Below, one piece after another: positions 20,641 through 32,500 of a stretch of 64,000 bases of DNA (position 1 is its first letter; each line of letters opens with the position of its first letter). The DNA is taken from the NCBI GenBank assembly GCA_902729315.2, contig LR746271.1:2068001-2132000 (forward strand), written 5' to 3'. Source of the stretch: Spirodela intermedia (lineage: Eukaryota > Streptophyta > Magnoliopsida > Alismatales > Araceae). The translations under genes and the position numbers were made by a program. The notes beneath the pieces are model-generated. The model was given only the letters and a program-made list of their open reading frames with translations, ran no database searches and was not told the origin of the DNA.

Positions 20641-23600
20641 TTAGATCGCTAAGCTCCCAAATTGATTGTTCCACTGCTCATATGTACCGAGTTCATTCAC
20701 AGAAACAGAGGGTCTCACTTCCTGCAATGCCTTCTCAAAATCCTTGAGAAGCCAGTAAATAAATCCAAGTTAGGATGAATAAATGAATAAATCAGCCTAG
20801 TGTTTGTGAGTGAAATAAGGTTGAAAGATTATGCAATACCTGAAGGGTAACCGGACGCATGTCTTCTTTTTGGAGCTTCGTAATGTCAATACCTCGACCT
20901 AAAGCCTCCCTCAGTGGTCCCATAGAAGCATCTTTTACCAAATTTTTCATGTCGGATCCCGAGTATCCTGGAAGCACAAGGGAACTAAGATTAAACATAC
21001 AAAAAGAGGGAAACTTCCATATTGTGTTGAACATCTCGTCGAAAGAAGCATTTACGAAGTTGATAAGACTACCTTCAGTCAGCTCGCAGATTGAGGCAAT
21101 ATTTTCTTCTGACAGCTTGAAGAGTCCATCCTTCTCCAAGAGATTACGAATAATCCAGCCTCTAGCTTCTTCATTGGTTATAATATTTTATTTTAGAATC
21201 TTTACTAAGTTCCAAAAAAAAATGAAAGCTACCTTTACCTGAAGAAGGAAGTGGTATATAAAGTCGTTTTGTAAGCCGCCTGCGTGCTGCTTCATCAAGT
21301 TCTTGGGGTCGGTTTGTGGCTCCTGTTTTTCAAGGGTCATATTACAGACAATAGGAAACAGAAGATAAATTTCCCATTCTGTTTCTACAAAAACTACACC
21401 AGAAATCAAAATTAATCTCGACAATGAATAAACACAGTGTATAGTAAGCATCCTTAAGCCGCATCGGCTTCCATTCAACTACTATTACCAATAAAAACCT
21501 AATTAGATACAAAAAGTAGTTGTAGCTCATCAGTTACCTATTAGCAAAATTTGCTCATTCCCACTATCAAAACCTTCCATTTCAATCAAGAATTGTGTTT
21601 TAAGTCTTCTACTTGATTCATGCTCTCCTTCAGACTTACGCTGCAATGAAAAGAATTGACAATACTGAACTGTGACTTCTCAACAAAAAAATAAAAACAA
21701 AATTTTTGCGAAGACAGTAAGGGTACCTGAGAGAGTAGCGAGTCTATTTCGTCGACAAATATCACAGCAGGCTGGCGGCAGCTTGCAACCCCAAAAAGTG
21801 CCCTGACTAATTTTTCTCCCTCACCAATCTATAAGCATCAAACAAGAAATGGAAAAAAGTCACACAGTGATAGCTATGACACAATGATTCGGCAACAGCA
21901 TTATGTTCAAAGCCGTCATCTAATAGGAACTATTACTGCGGTAATACACCTTGCTATTTACTCACAACATGTTCTTTTCTTCAAATTCTGCAAGAAGGTT
22001 ACACATCCAATTCGGAAACGATTACAACGTGAATAGTGGATCTGTTTAGCACATGAAATTTTAAACTGTGGAAGGAACTGTGTAAGGTTTAGGCAGGTTG
22101 ATGACAGAGGTATGGTCGCACACACATTGGCAACTCCAGAATGATGGGAGAAGGAAAAATGATGGCTTCAAGCAGAGAAGTGAAGCAGCAATTGACCTGC
22201 CATTGAAGAGGAAAGGAGAGTGACGACTGATGGCAAAGAGATGTAAATAATGTTCCGAAACATATCACTGAGTTGGAGTGGTTGGTAACATGACTAGTAG
22301 TGATTAGCGTTATTTCCACTTTCATGTTTGATTAATTCCCGGAGTCAACATTAATGGGTCTTGCATGATGAATATACTAGTTTGTTCGAGATAAGATTCC
22401 ATCTATATCCAGTGACCTCTCATTGCCTCGACTCTCTTCCTTGTGTTAACTACAGGATATTGGACTTTGCCGCATCAACATTGTCATCATATTTGCCACA
22501 AAAATAGATATTAGATTAGGTTGCATCTCGATTAATTTCCAGAAACCGCTTGATTTCATTAGAAGAAAAAATGCTGAGTAACCTAAGCCAGATAATTAGG
22601 GAAACTCAAAACGGAGCATGTAGTGACCTTTATACTGGCAAGAATCTTCTATTTGTTTCAAGGGCAGAGTTATCCATGCGTAGGTAATGATCCAATAAAA
22701 TAAAGGAAAAGCTATTTTCCAACACCAGCTCCTTTCCTCTTCGTTTCCACGCTCTCCACTTGAGCAAAGAGAATATGTACACTTGAAAATAGTCATCAAT
22801 ACACAAATTTATGCAGAGTTTTTACCACTTACTGTGTGGAAGCATGTACTTTTCTACACCATTCTTTTTAGTCAACTTGTAAAACATTTTCGTAACCTAC
22901 GGTAAGAAATCTGGCACTGGGAGAGTTTTATTATTTGTACCAGGACACATTTTTGACCATTTGAATCTTCAAACCGGTAGGCTATTACATAGACGGGCCC
23001 AGAAAGAAAAACATAAATGAGGGAATGGTACATAGCAAGATGTGTCTATGTTATGAAACATGTAGCACTAAGTGTAATGTGTCAGGTAACCCTCACAATC
23101 TCGAAATGTAGTTCAGCAAGTTAGAAATAAAAAGCCAGTAAAAAGACCAAAAACTAGGTAACTCGAATGGAAACAAAGAAAGTACTGATAAAAAACTAAA
23201 CCAGTAAAAGAGAAAGAAAATGGGAAAAAATGAGCAGCATAAACAACTATCAAAAGATGGGGGGTGAGGAAGCAACATTATCTACAACAGACATTTTGTA
23301 AAACAGAGAGGCATACCAAAATAATAAGCCATTACGATACAGAAAAGAAAAAAACTAAACAAAAACAAGAAGCAACGACAGATCGAATAGGCAACTTGAT
23401 CGTGGAATTCCTCAGGTTGTACTAGAGTACTGCCTGTGTGTTCATGCCAATGCAATTGGTCAAGGAGACTAAATTAGCTGCACAGGTTTCACTCTTTGCA
23501 CTACAACCATAGTAAGTAGTTCTGAGTCATTAAGAATGTTGCCTGGCGACCCTATTAAATAAATGATACTCTAATTGACATATTGCCACAAACGAAATGA

Positions 23601-26600
23601 TTGATTATCACCTTTGGTCACAATTTCGGAGAAAACTTGCAGGTCTGACAAAGTGGCCTAACGAGCTTAAAGACTAACAATATTTCATCAAAACATAAAT
23701 GATTGTGAACATGGTTCAAATCACAGATAATTAGAAATTTTAAGAAATTGCTGGATGTGAAAAGAACAGAAAATTGCTGTCCGCTCAAAATCCTACATCC
23801 TCCATCATCTAATACAAAAACATTCAAAACAAGAAAGTCCAACAGACTGCTAGCTACATGATGGAATAAATACCCATTTACTAGTCAATGAACTCGCTGA
23901 TATGTAGAAAAAGGTGGCCTTCGCTTCCCCAGCAATGGCCTTCCCAATCATTGTTTTACCTGTACCCTAAAAAATATCATGTTCTCAATAAAAGATAGAA
24001 ACAGACAACAAAAAGGTGCACTACAAAGGTACTTGACAAAACTTACAGGCGGGCCAAATAAAAGTAAACCTCTTCCTGGGGAACGACAACCCTGAAATAT
24101 GTCAGGACGTAAGAGAGGCCATATAACCATCTCAGTGACACATTTCTTGGCATGTTCCAAGCCAGCTGCATAAGGAAAGGATTCAGTATTGTGATCAGTA
24201 TTTCTTCAGTGTGCAAGAGCCCAAGTTACAAGAAATGCAAACTCTGAGATTGACAGTAAGCTACCAATATCTTCCCAACGAACGTTTGGGTCTCTATCCA
24301 TTATTTCATTGCTGACATGTTCAATTAAACGTGGTTCCAGATTCCTTAGCTTTTCAGGTAGTTCACCATCAGGTCCACACAACATTTCCAAACTGAAATC
24401 CACAATCCCCAAGATATTATATTTATAATCTTCACGAAAACATATATAGAAACACAAAAATGTCTACAAGTCAGGGCGCCAGAAGTCCTAATGTTAGGTA
24501 GTAAAATTGAACAAAAACACAAGCATTTTAGCAACTTGTCATTAATATTCCAGAGTTTACCCGATGAACTGTAGAGAAGTTAGGTCCCTCTGACCTGTGA
24601 GAAGCTAAACATAATACCCAGCAACAATACGCATCAGAATCCTTCCAATCCTATATTACTGGCCTACCATTGCCTTTTGACAAAGGATCCCGCCTAAATC
24701 TTTATTACCTCCTACCCATAACACAGCACATAGCATCTAATTGTGTCCTAGTATTACTATGTGCTTCGGTAATTTCTTTTGCATGAAACATGCAATTTAC
24801 CCTGGGGATGAGGAAACATTAACCCGGGCATGCTTGAGTTATAGGAAGATGTAAAGATGGTAAAGAAAGAGGCTGATGACCATGCGGCTTCTCTTTTGCA
24901 TCACATACTCTCTAGTCTTTCATTCATTGATTTTCTCTTTTCTAATTTTTTATTAAAGGCAGATTCCTTTATTCAGCCAACTCCTACCTGGATCACAATT
25001 GACGCTACAGTAAAGTCAAGATAATCAGGAGCCTGATTTCTGATCATTAGATCTTTGTTTCAACTTATTGTTTTGATTTTACCGTGAGATAAGGGAAATC
25101 TTTTTTGAGGATGTTTCTATTACTTACATTCATAAGTTATAAATGGGAAGTTCTTCACAAGGACATAAAAGTCTACTGATAAGTATAAATTCCAAACATA
25201 TCTATAAAAATAGCAATAACTAGAATGTGTAGCAACTGCTAACAAGCGACGTCAAATATTTTTATAGATAGCCATACACAGATCAAACAAAAATAAATGT
25301 TGCCTTTGGTAATTTATACGTTTCTGCTAATCAATTTCTTATAATATCTTCACTATTTTTATGTGAAAGTAGAGTTAGGTCAGCATATTACAAAGAGACA
25401 GTAGAACTAACCATTTTTTTGTCGAATCCTCCAATGAATCATCACACTTTCCAGCAACTCGTGAGCTTATTGATGCAACATTTCCTCCATTTGACCTAAC
25501 AGGAGGAACAAAGTTACCTCGGATACCCCGGCGAGAGACAGTGTTGTACTTTAGTCCATAGCTTCTTGTGTTTCCAATGGGGTTTCCATCAATTTGTGAC
25601 GGCAGAGATGCACTAGGAGAACCCATAAAACCATGCCTCTGTCTTGAATCCATTTCCTGCAATGAAAAGAACATTGAAGATTAAACAAATGAAATGTTGT
25701 GAAAAAACTAAAGACTCACATATCAAATTCGAAAAATGTAAAAGAAATCAAAAGAATTGATGATTGACAAAGTTTGCCGATCATACATCGTTGTCTAGTA
25801 CCACAACATATTCGTATGATGGTGAACACGAACCTAAAAGCAAAGCGTTCAATGACTGACCCAGTGAGCAAGTCCCCGGGGGGAGGGGGGATGGTGGGGA
25901 TCAAGAGGAGTTGGCTAGAATGAAGATGGTGTAGGAAACGGTCTTGGAACAGGTTAGGCCAACAGAAAGGAATGTGTGTTCAATCTTACTCCAATATTAA
26001 ATCAAAATACTAAATTGAAAATCCAATTGCAACTGCTTTGCTTGATAGCCAGTATATATCTTCATATTTCAGAATCTTGTAAGAAAGCTCTTGTAAATCT
26101 TTTTACACACACACCATCTTATTCTGAAAATCTTCTTGGTTCCTATTTTTCGAGGTACTCAACCGTACTCCAGCATTACACAATAAGAGCAAATAAAATT
26201 CCCTTTTCCATTATTCATTTCATAAATCAAATCAATTCTCATAAAAATCTCAAATTGAGTTCTTTGGTTTTCTATTCCCCACCGTGGATCTTTTCAAAAT
26301 CCAAAATGCATCTGTATTTGCATTTTCTTTTTAAGAAAATAATTGTGATAGGAAAAATAACCCCAAAACACCTGCTTTAAATCAAAGAACCGTACATCAA
26401 TACTTCAGTTCAAAGCCAAAAACCAACTTTATGTCATCCAAAGTTTCAGAAATTTGGATACTAAAATACACGACTTAAAATTTTGTTGTCCATCCTAAAA
26501 AGGCGGAATCTCTATTCCATTATGTTTCTCCACAGACGTACAGAGAGGGGATAATACTATCAATAGAAAAGTGCTACAGCTAACTGCTTAAACTTTGGGC

Positions 26601-28119
26601 GATCTCAAATTGGACTTCCAAGAAATTCAGCATCATATTGGAATTAAAAGGTCGACATGGAAGTGTTGCCATAACAAAACTAGCTGGTCAAAAAGTCAAC
26701 AATTACGTAGACACTACAACACATGGATATGTTGACGTGCATAAACATGAAAGTTCAATTCCGTGATGTCCCTGAACGAGGAGAAGGCCAGAAGCTCATC
26801 AGCGGCCCTAAAATAAAAATAATGCAGATAGAAGATTTTCGGAGTAGGAAGAGAAGCTGGAAGCAACTTGTAACCCTTTACAGTAAGCATAAAAAATAAG
26901 CATACCAACTTTTTCCTTGCAGTAACGAATCCACTGGCAGATCCTTCAACATGTGCCTCATCATTGCTTGACGGAGACTTCCCATTTCCACAAACTGGGC
27001 TTGTAAATTCCACATGCCTACGCTTTGATTTCAGAGTGATATTGCGAGGTCTTTCTTCATCATCAACTTGCAAAACTTCAGGAGCACCAGAGCTCTTTGA
27101 GAGTACCATCTTCACATTTTCTACTAAGTGGCAGGGGCCTGAGTCACCGCTCTCAGAGTGCAGCATTTTGTTGTAAGAGGCACCGGTAGGTGTGCTAACA
27201 TTTTTAACATACAGGGATGTTAATTTTGACTGGGTCAAGACTTTCGAGAACCTTCCACCGAGTTTCTCGTTCTCCCTCCCCAGTTGGCTTGCCTGAGAAG
27301 TCCGATGCACATCTTAGCCAGCAGAAGTATGACTCACATTCAAGTTTTGTCTGATAGTTCCTTGAGAATCTAGGTAGCATACAAGTGGCATACTACCAGA
27401 GAGTGTAAATTGGAAACGTTAAATCGAACATATATATTTAGAATTATCTAAACACTCGTCGGTTAAAATTATCAGATTGAACCAAAGTGAATCAAAAATA
27501 TTCCATACCAAAGGGCCATTGTCAACGGAGCAATCGCCGGCTTTCTTCAAGAAATGACTGAAATATTTTGACTGGATGACCTTGTCGATGCCAATATCCC
27601 TCCTCCTAGTAAAAATTCTACCCTCATCTTTGCTTGCCTGCTCAAATGCCTGACTGCATCACAATCAGAAGGCAGACCGCGAAATCAGGACTTAAAAGAA
27701 ATCTCTGTTGGGACAGGCGAATCAGAGCGGAAAGTCTAATTCACTCTTAGATACTCGAGTGCAAGAGAACATGACACATCACTAGTGTTGTTAGGTACTC
27801 AGTTCACCCTCCATTACCGATCGGATTCAGGTGCAAGAGAGCGGCGAGCCGCATCTATTTTTGAGCAGACGTCAGCACGGATGGGGGCAATGAAGGCAGC
27901 GTCGACGGCGGTCTCGGTGCGGGAGTCGAGGAAGCCGAGCAGCCGGAGGCCGAGGGTCTGGGCGCTCGCGCAGTCTCCCCTCTCAAGAGCGACGTCAGCC
28001 GCGAAGATCAGAGAGTGTAGCCTCCTCAGGTTGTTGTCCGCCTCCTTCCTCCAGCTCCTTCCGCCCTCCCCGCCACCGGGAGGCGAGGCTCTGGAACTGC
28101 TGCTACTTCCCTTCTCCAT
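20641..28119 (-). CDS. FIGL1: FIDGETIN-LIKE 1 AAA-ATPase, complete 13-exon gene
   Basis: FIGL1 is an AAA-ATPase that dismantles RAD51/DMC1 filaments and limits meiotic crossovers. Exons (minus strand): 28119-27818, 27653-27509, 27292-26906, 25656-25412, 24392-24265, 24165-24047, 23966-23874, 21828-21727, 21640-21538, 21322-21239, 21168-21073, 20967-20840, 20742-20641. All have GT-AG borders and all phases fit, giving 677 codons plus stop. The N-terminus is the family's conserved [20 protein letters not shown] block. FVTA (271-274) and FVPP (327-330) resemble the RAD51-binding FxxA and FxPP motifs. Walker A GPPGTGKT spans the exon 6/7 border (440-447), and Walker B (VIFVDE) is at 495-500. The VPS4-like C-terminus ends [10 protein letters not shown] chose the ATG at 28119; another in-frame ATG lies 24 codons upstream. 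The exon 3 acceptor is the least certain. The gene looks intact. Confidence 0.95.
21829..23873 (-). other. FIGL1 intron 7, 2045 bp
   Basis: This is the longest FIGL1 intron, between the Walker A exon and the Walker B exon. I see no transposon domain, nested gene or RNA gene in it. Short frames on either strand are not supported by any motif. Confidence 0.6.
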
Positions 28120-29588
28120 CTCTCCCGCCGCAGGACGAAAAAGCGAGGGAACGCGCCTTTTCCCTCTCACTATGCAAAATCCACATTTCACAAGTATGGC
28201 TACGTTGTTTTAATAATTGTGTACATATCCACCTCTTGCGCAAAAAGATCCCTATTATAACAGGGATTTGCAGAAATAGCATTGCATTCTATGTTTGCGT
28301 ATATAGCCCTTCATTCACGGCATGGTAGCCTCTGATTAACACGTGAACGCCCTCATAGAGATTTTGTTTTTATTTTTACAACGATAATATTAATTAACTA
28401 AAATATTAATCTAGTTGGTACCGATGCTTACGTTAATACCCTTTATTGTATGGGAATCTCATAGTTACTCATCTCCCGGCACTGATCAACTTTTCTGCAA
28501 AAACCTTTCATTATTTAAAATTATGCAAAAACCCAAAACGAGGGCTCATTTCCTTGCAATGTAGTGGCATGCATCAATTCTCATGGCTTTCCATTCCGGC
28601 AATTTGATATATATTTAATTATTTAAACCCGGTCTAAAAAGTGAGCTTAAATGCTCGGGAGTAAAATAATAAATATTTAATAAAAATCCTTTTTTTAAGA
28701 TGCAATTTTTTTTACCTTGAATAAGCCATCTCCATGGGCTTTTCATGCGATTTTTGTGCCGGATTGGCCCGTCATAGAAGGTAAATATACAAAGTTAAAA
28801 ACGAAAGAGGGGGTTTATTCAAAATTACCACTTTGGTCTTGACTTCTCCTTCCCCGTTGACTGCCTTAATGCATGCAGTTATAACTGTCGCCACCGTTGC
28901 GATGAAGTCAAACGCAGGTAGTGATTCGGGCGCGGCCCGCCCCATTGACTGCCTTAGTCCAGTTGCAACTGTCCCGCCGTTATGGTGAAGGTCAAACGCC
29001 GGCACTGATTCGGGGCGGGGCCGCCCCATTGACTGCCATGCACTTGCAACTGCCGCCGCCGTGCGGGGGGGGGTTGACAAACTGACAACTCCATTTAGTA
29101 ATTTCCGAAGCCCAGATCCAGATCCAGTTCCGTACAACTCTGGTACATTACGTCACACATGATGTCACATGGCGTTAAGTATATATGTTAGTAAACTCAT
29201 TATAAAGGGGGTAAAATACAATTATGTGAGATAATCAGGGTCAACTGCCGAGTTCGGACAGAGGACCTGGATCTTGAGTCGGCCGATTCGGACCCGGCTG
29301 GGCCGAGTCAGTACGTCCCCGGGTTCGCCAGAGGAGAGATAGACCTCGCTCTGCGGAAGAGTTTCTGCTCGCTGCCGGTTGCTGACCAGTAAGGCGGCCG
29401 CTGCGGGAAGACATCTCCGGTTTTCGTCGCTCGCTGGAAGGATCTTCTGGTTTTGGTGAGGAGCGAGTACCTCGCGTAGACGAGGAGGCGGGACTGGTCT
29501 GAAGCCGGTGGCCATTTCGGCACTGTGGGCGGGAAGCAGGGCTGGCAGTCTCTAAGCCGGGCGCATCTGGAAAAGCAGAAGGGATTGC
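28120..29588. promoter_or_regulatory. Divergent spacer between FIGL1 and ERMP1
   Basis: The two start codons face away from each other across 1469 bp, so this stretch must hold both promoters and 5' UTRs. Its two edges are GC-rich and the middle (28200-28790) is AT-rich. A GC-rich tandem repeat lies at 28857-29078. A TATA-like 'cattataaag' occurs near 29198-29207, about 385 bases before the ERMP1 ATG, but nothing shows that it is used. Whether transcription is co-regulated cannot be told from sequence. Confidence 0.55.
28857..29078. repeat. GC-rich tandem repeat, about 2.5 units of 84-88 bp
   Basis: Units begin with ttgactgcc at 28857, 28945 and 29029. Each contains a 'gttgcaactg'-like stretch and the first two contain 'gtcaaacgc', 'tgattcgggc/ggc' and 'cgccccatt'. 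The third unit stops in a G run at about 29068. A minus-strand frame through the repeat (28772-29137) is open but repetitive and is not called as a gene. Confidence 0.85.
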
Positions 29589-32500
29589 ATGAATGGTCCT
29601 CAATTCTCTGGATCTCCTTCTTCGTCGTCTCCAGTTCTAGCAGAGGATCTTCGACCAGAGCAGAAGAGAAGAATGACGCTCCGGTGGTGGGCCTCGCGGG
29701 ATTCCGCGGCGTTTAAGTGTCTGGTGGGGCTGGCGATCTTATACGGGGTCATGTCCTACGTCGCGTACAACGTCGTGTATGTCCGTCACGTACGTCCTCT
29801 CGGCGTCGACGCGCCTCCCGATCGCTTCTCCGAGGCTAGGGCCATTGAGCACGTCCGGTACCTCACCGTGGACATTGACGGGCGACAGGTGCGTGCTCCG
29901 GGTACCTTGATCCATCCTTTTATGGTTGTTTGTCACTGCGGTGGGAAGTGTGATGATTTTGTGTTGTTATTTCGGCCAGGAAGGGAGGCCGGGACTGGAT
30001 GAGGCGGCGAGGTACATCAAGAACCAGCTAGAGATGATGAAAGAGCGGGCGGGACCTGGTTACAGGTATGTGGGGTTGGTCTTATATGGCCGACGCTCTG
30101 TGTGAACTTTGAGCTTTAAATGACAAAATATGCGCAGAATTGACTAGTAGTTATAATTGGTGAGATAACGGGACTTTCTCTTCCTTGCATGAAGAAATGG
30201 GTGCACAATAAAAGGCAAAACTTTGTTGAGGGGCTTGGATGTTCTTTAGAGCTCTAAATTCTTTTTGTTTCATTCTCGCTGGAACTGCTTATAAGACCGT
30301 TACAGTTTCCAGGTTGAATGTCTGTATGAAATGTTGGCGGGAAATATTCCTGTATGCAATATTTACATGGCTGTAGGCCTTATTTGGCTTGCCTTTAATT
30401 CCATCTTAATTGAGCTGAAGCCCCTGGAAAGTCTTTGGAGTCGAATCTCGTATGCTGAATGCCGTGATAGATCCATTCAGTCATGTCTGTTGTCCAGAAG
30501 CAGCTTGGTTGTCAGTTTAATATAAATGAGCCTTGAATTGGTAAGGAGAAGAATAGTCAATATAGTAAAGGAGGATATTCGGTTAGCTGCTTGTATGAGA
30601 ATGACTTGATAGATATTAAGGCCTGCTGGTATGATTGCTGATGTTGTTTTCAGGTGGAGTCTTCGCATTTAATGTTGAAATTGCATTTCTGCAGGGTTTC
30701 TCTGGTATTTTGACTTTTTGAATCAGGGTCGGATGTTTAGTGCTTAGCCAAAAAGGCATCCAACTGTTGGAGGGGTGATATTTACATAATATTTACGGAT
30801 TATAAGGAAGTGCTATCAGTTCAATTTAGAGTGTAGGGTTAATGCCTTAGTATACAACAAAAGAGAAGCTTTTATTACCAGAAAACTATGGTGATATTCA
30901 TAATAAATTCCAATTAAATATGTAGACAGTCACATCATTGTTCTTTGCTTTACGTCTTGAATTTGTGATCAGTGATGTCACTTGCCCATGGTTATAAGAG
31001 TAAGTACTCTGAGGAAGAGATTACTAAATGCACTCTCATGCAAAATTTGGAGTCTTCTTATTTTCTTTTAGAAAATCTGTTGGATTACAAATACAATTAT
31101 TGTCCTGAAATGGGTTTCATGTCAGTCAGGGCACACCAAATTCAGGGGGTTATGTTTTCCCTTTGCTTCATTCTGTTTCTTTTCTAAGAGCAGTTGCAGG
31201 GTTCTTTGTACGTAGTACTATCAACGTTCGATGCTCGAACTTCACTTTTTGAATATTTATTGTGCTTAGTACTGGGATGTCGTAAGCATGCTTATTTGTT
31301 AAGAGCCTTTTCTTTTTCCCACACAAAGAATGAACCTTTCATCACAATATCCTATCCTGTTTTGATTGATTTTATGATTTTTTTTTCTGCTTTTCTTACA
31401 ATTTTTAACTCTATTCAACTTGATGCTACAGGTTAGACATTGATGAGATGTCAGTGTCTGGTTCCTTCAACATGATGTTCTTACGTCATAGTTTATCACT
31501 TGGGTATAGGAATCATACCAATATCCTTTTCAGGTATTTTTGCATAATTTTCTTTGATCATAGGGTCTTGAAATACGGTATTTTTACTGGTTTGGTTTTG
31601 TTTAAAAAAGATGGCGAATTTCTCACTCTGAGTTTCCTGAGATTTTTTTGGTGTTTTTTTTTACTTTTATATGTTATGTTACTGGAACATGTTTCCTTCC
31701 TACACTTTATGATATATATATATATATCTCATTTATCTTGAGACTTGGTGGAAATGGAGCTGTTATTTACCTCATTTGGTGTGTTTTCTTTTGTTTGTTT
31801 TTGTGCATTGTCCAAAATTTTAAAAGTCTAATGTTGCGCTATTCCAAACATGATATTAGAACTAATGGCTGAAAATCAATAGCAACTGCTACTGACTGGC
31901 CATTAATTGGTTTTATCTTGGTGTGGTCTCTGATATAGGTTTCTTAAAAAACTTTAGACTGTCAAACTCTAAATCATTTGATAGTGAATGGAATAGTCCT
32001 ATCTCTAATCATAACATTGAAAATTTTACTTTTAATATGAGACTATTCTTGCAGACGTTATTCACACGCCAACCTTTTGTTGATCTATCCTGTGGACAGC
32101 GTAAGACCCATCTAGGGAAGATATGTTGGAAATTTGAAACCATGTTGAAAACTAGAAAGTCCAACTTAAAATCATTTTGCAATGAATGAAGGATTCACGA
32201 GAGAGAGAAAGAAACAGAGGGTTGGAGAGGAACAGCTGTTAGGAAAAACAAGTAGAGGATGTGGGAAGAAAGTGGGAGGAGGGAGACATCCAAAAGCAAC
32301 ATTAGGTGCGCATGTTTGTGTGTGGGTTCTATTTCCTTACTAACCAAGAAACCCTATAAAGTGTGCATCCGCTTCCCTGTGCAGGGATACATCACTTCCA
32401 TGTGAATCTGGCCAAGCTCCTGTATCATCAAGCCTTCTGCATTACCATCATGAAACATCAACAGGTAGAGAGAGTGTGTGTTTCTTGCATCTGATGCATC

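Noticed and set aside
27785-28213. Plus-strand open frame of 142 codons
   Set aside because: It is the antisense shadow of FIGL1 exon 1, which is GC-rich and matches the family on the other strand.
28772-29137. Minus-strand open frame of 121 codons between the two genes
   Set aside because: It runs through the GC-rich tandem repeat, which lacks stops because of its composition. Its peptide is a repeat of the same block.
29241-29603. Overlapping minus-strand frames upstream of ERMP1
   Set aside because: They are a product of GC-rich promoter/5' UTR composition. The frames overlap each other in different phases and none resembles a protein family.
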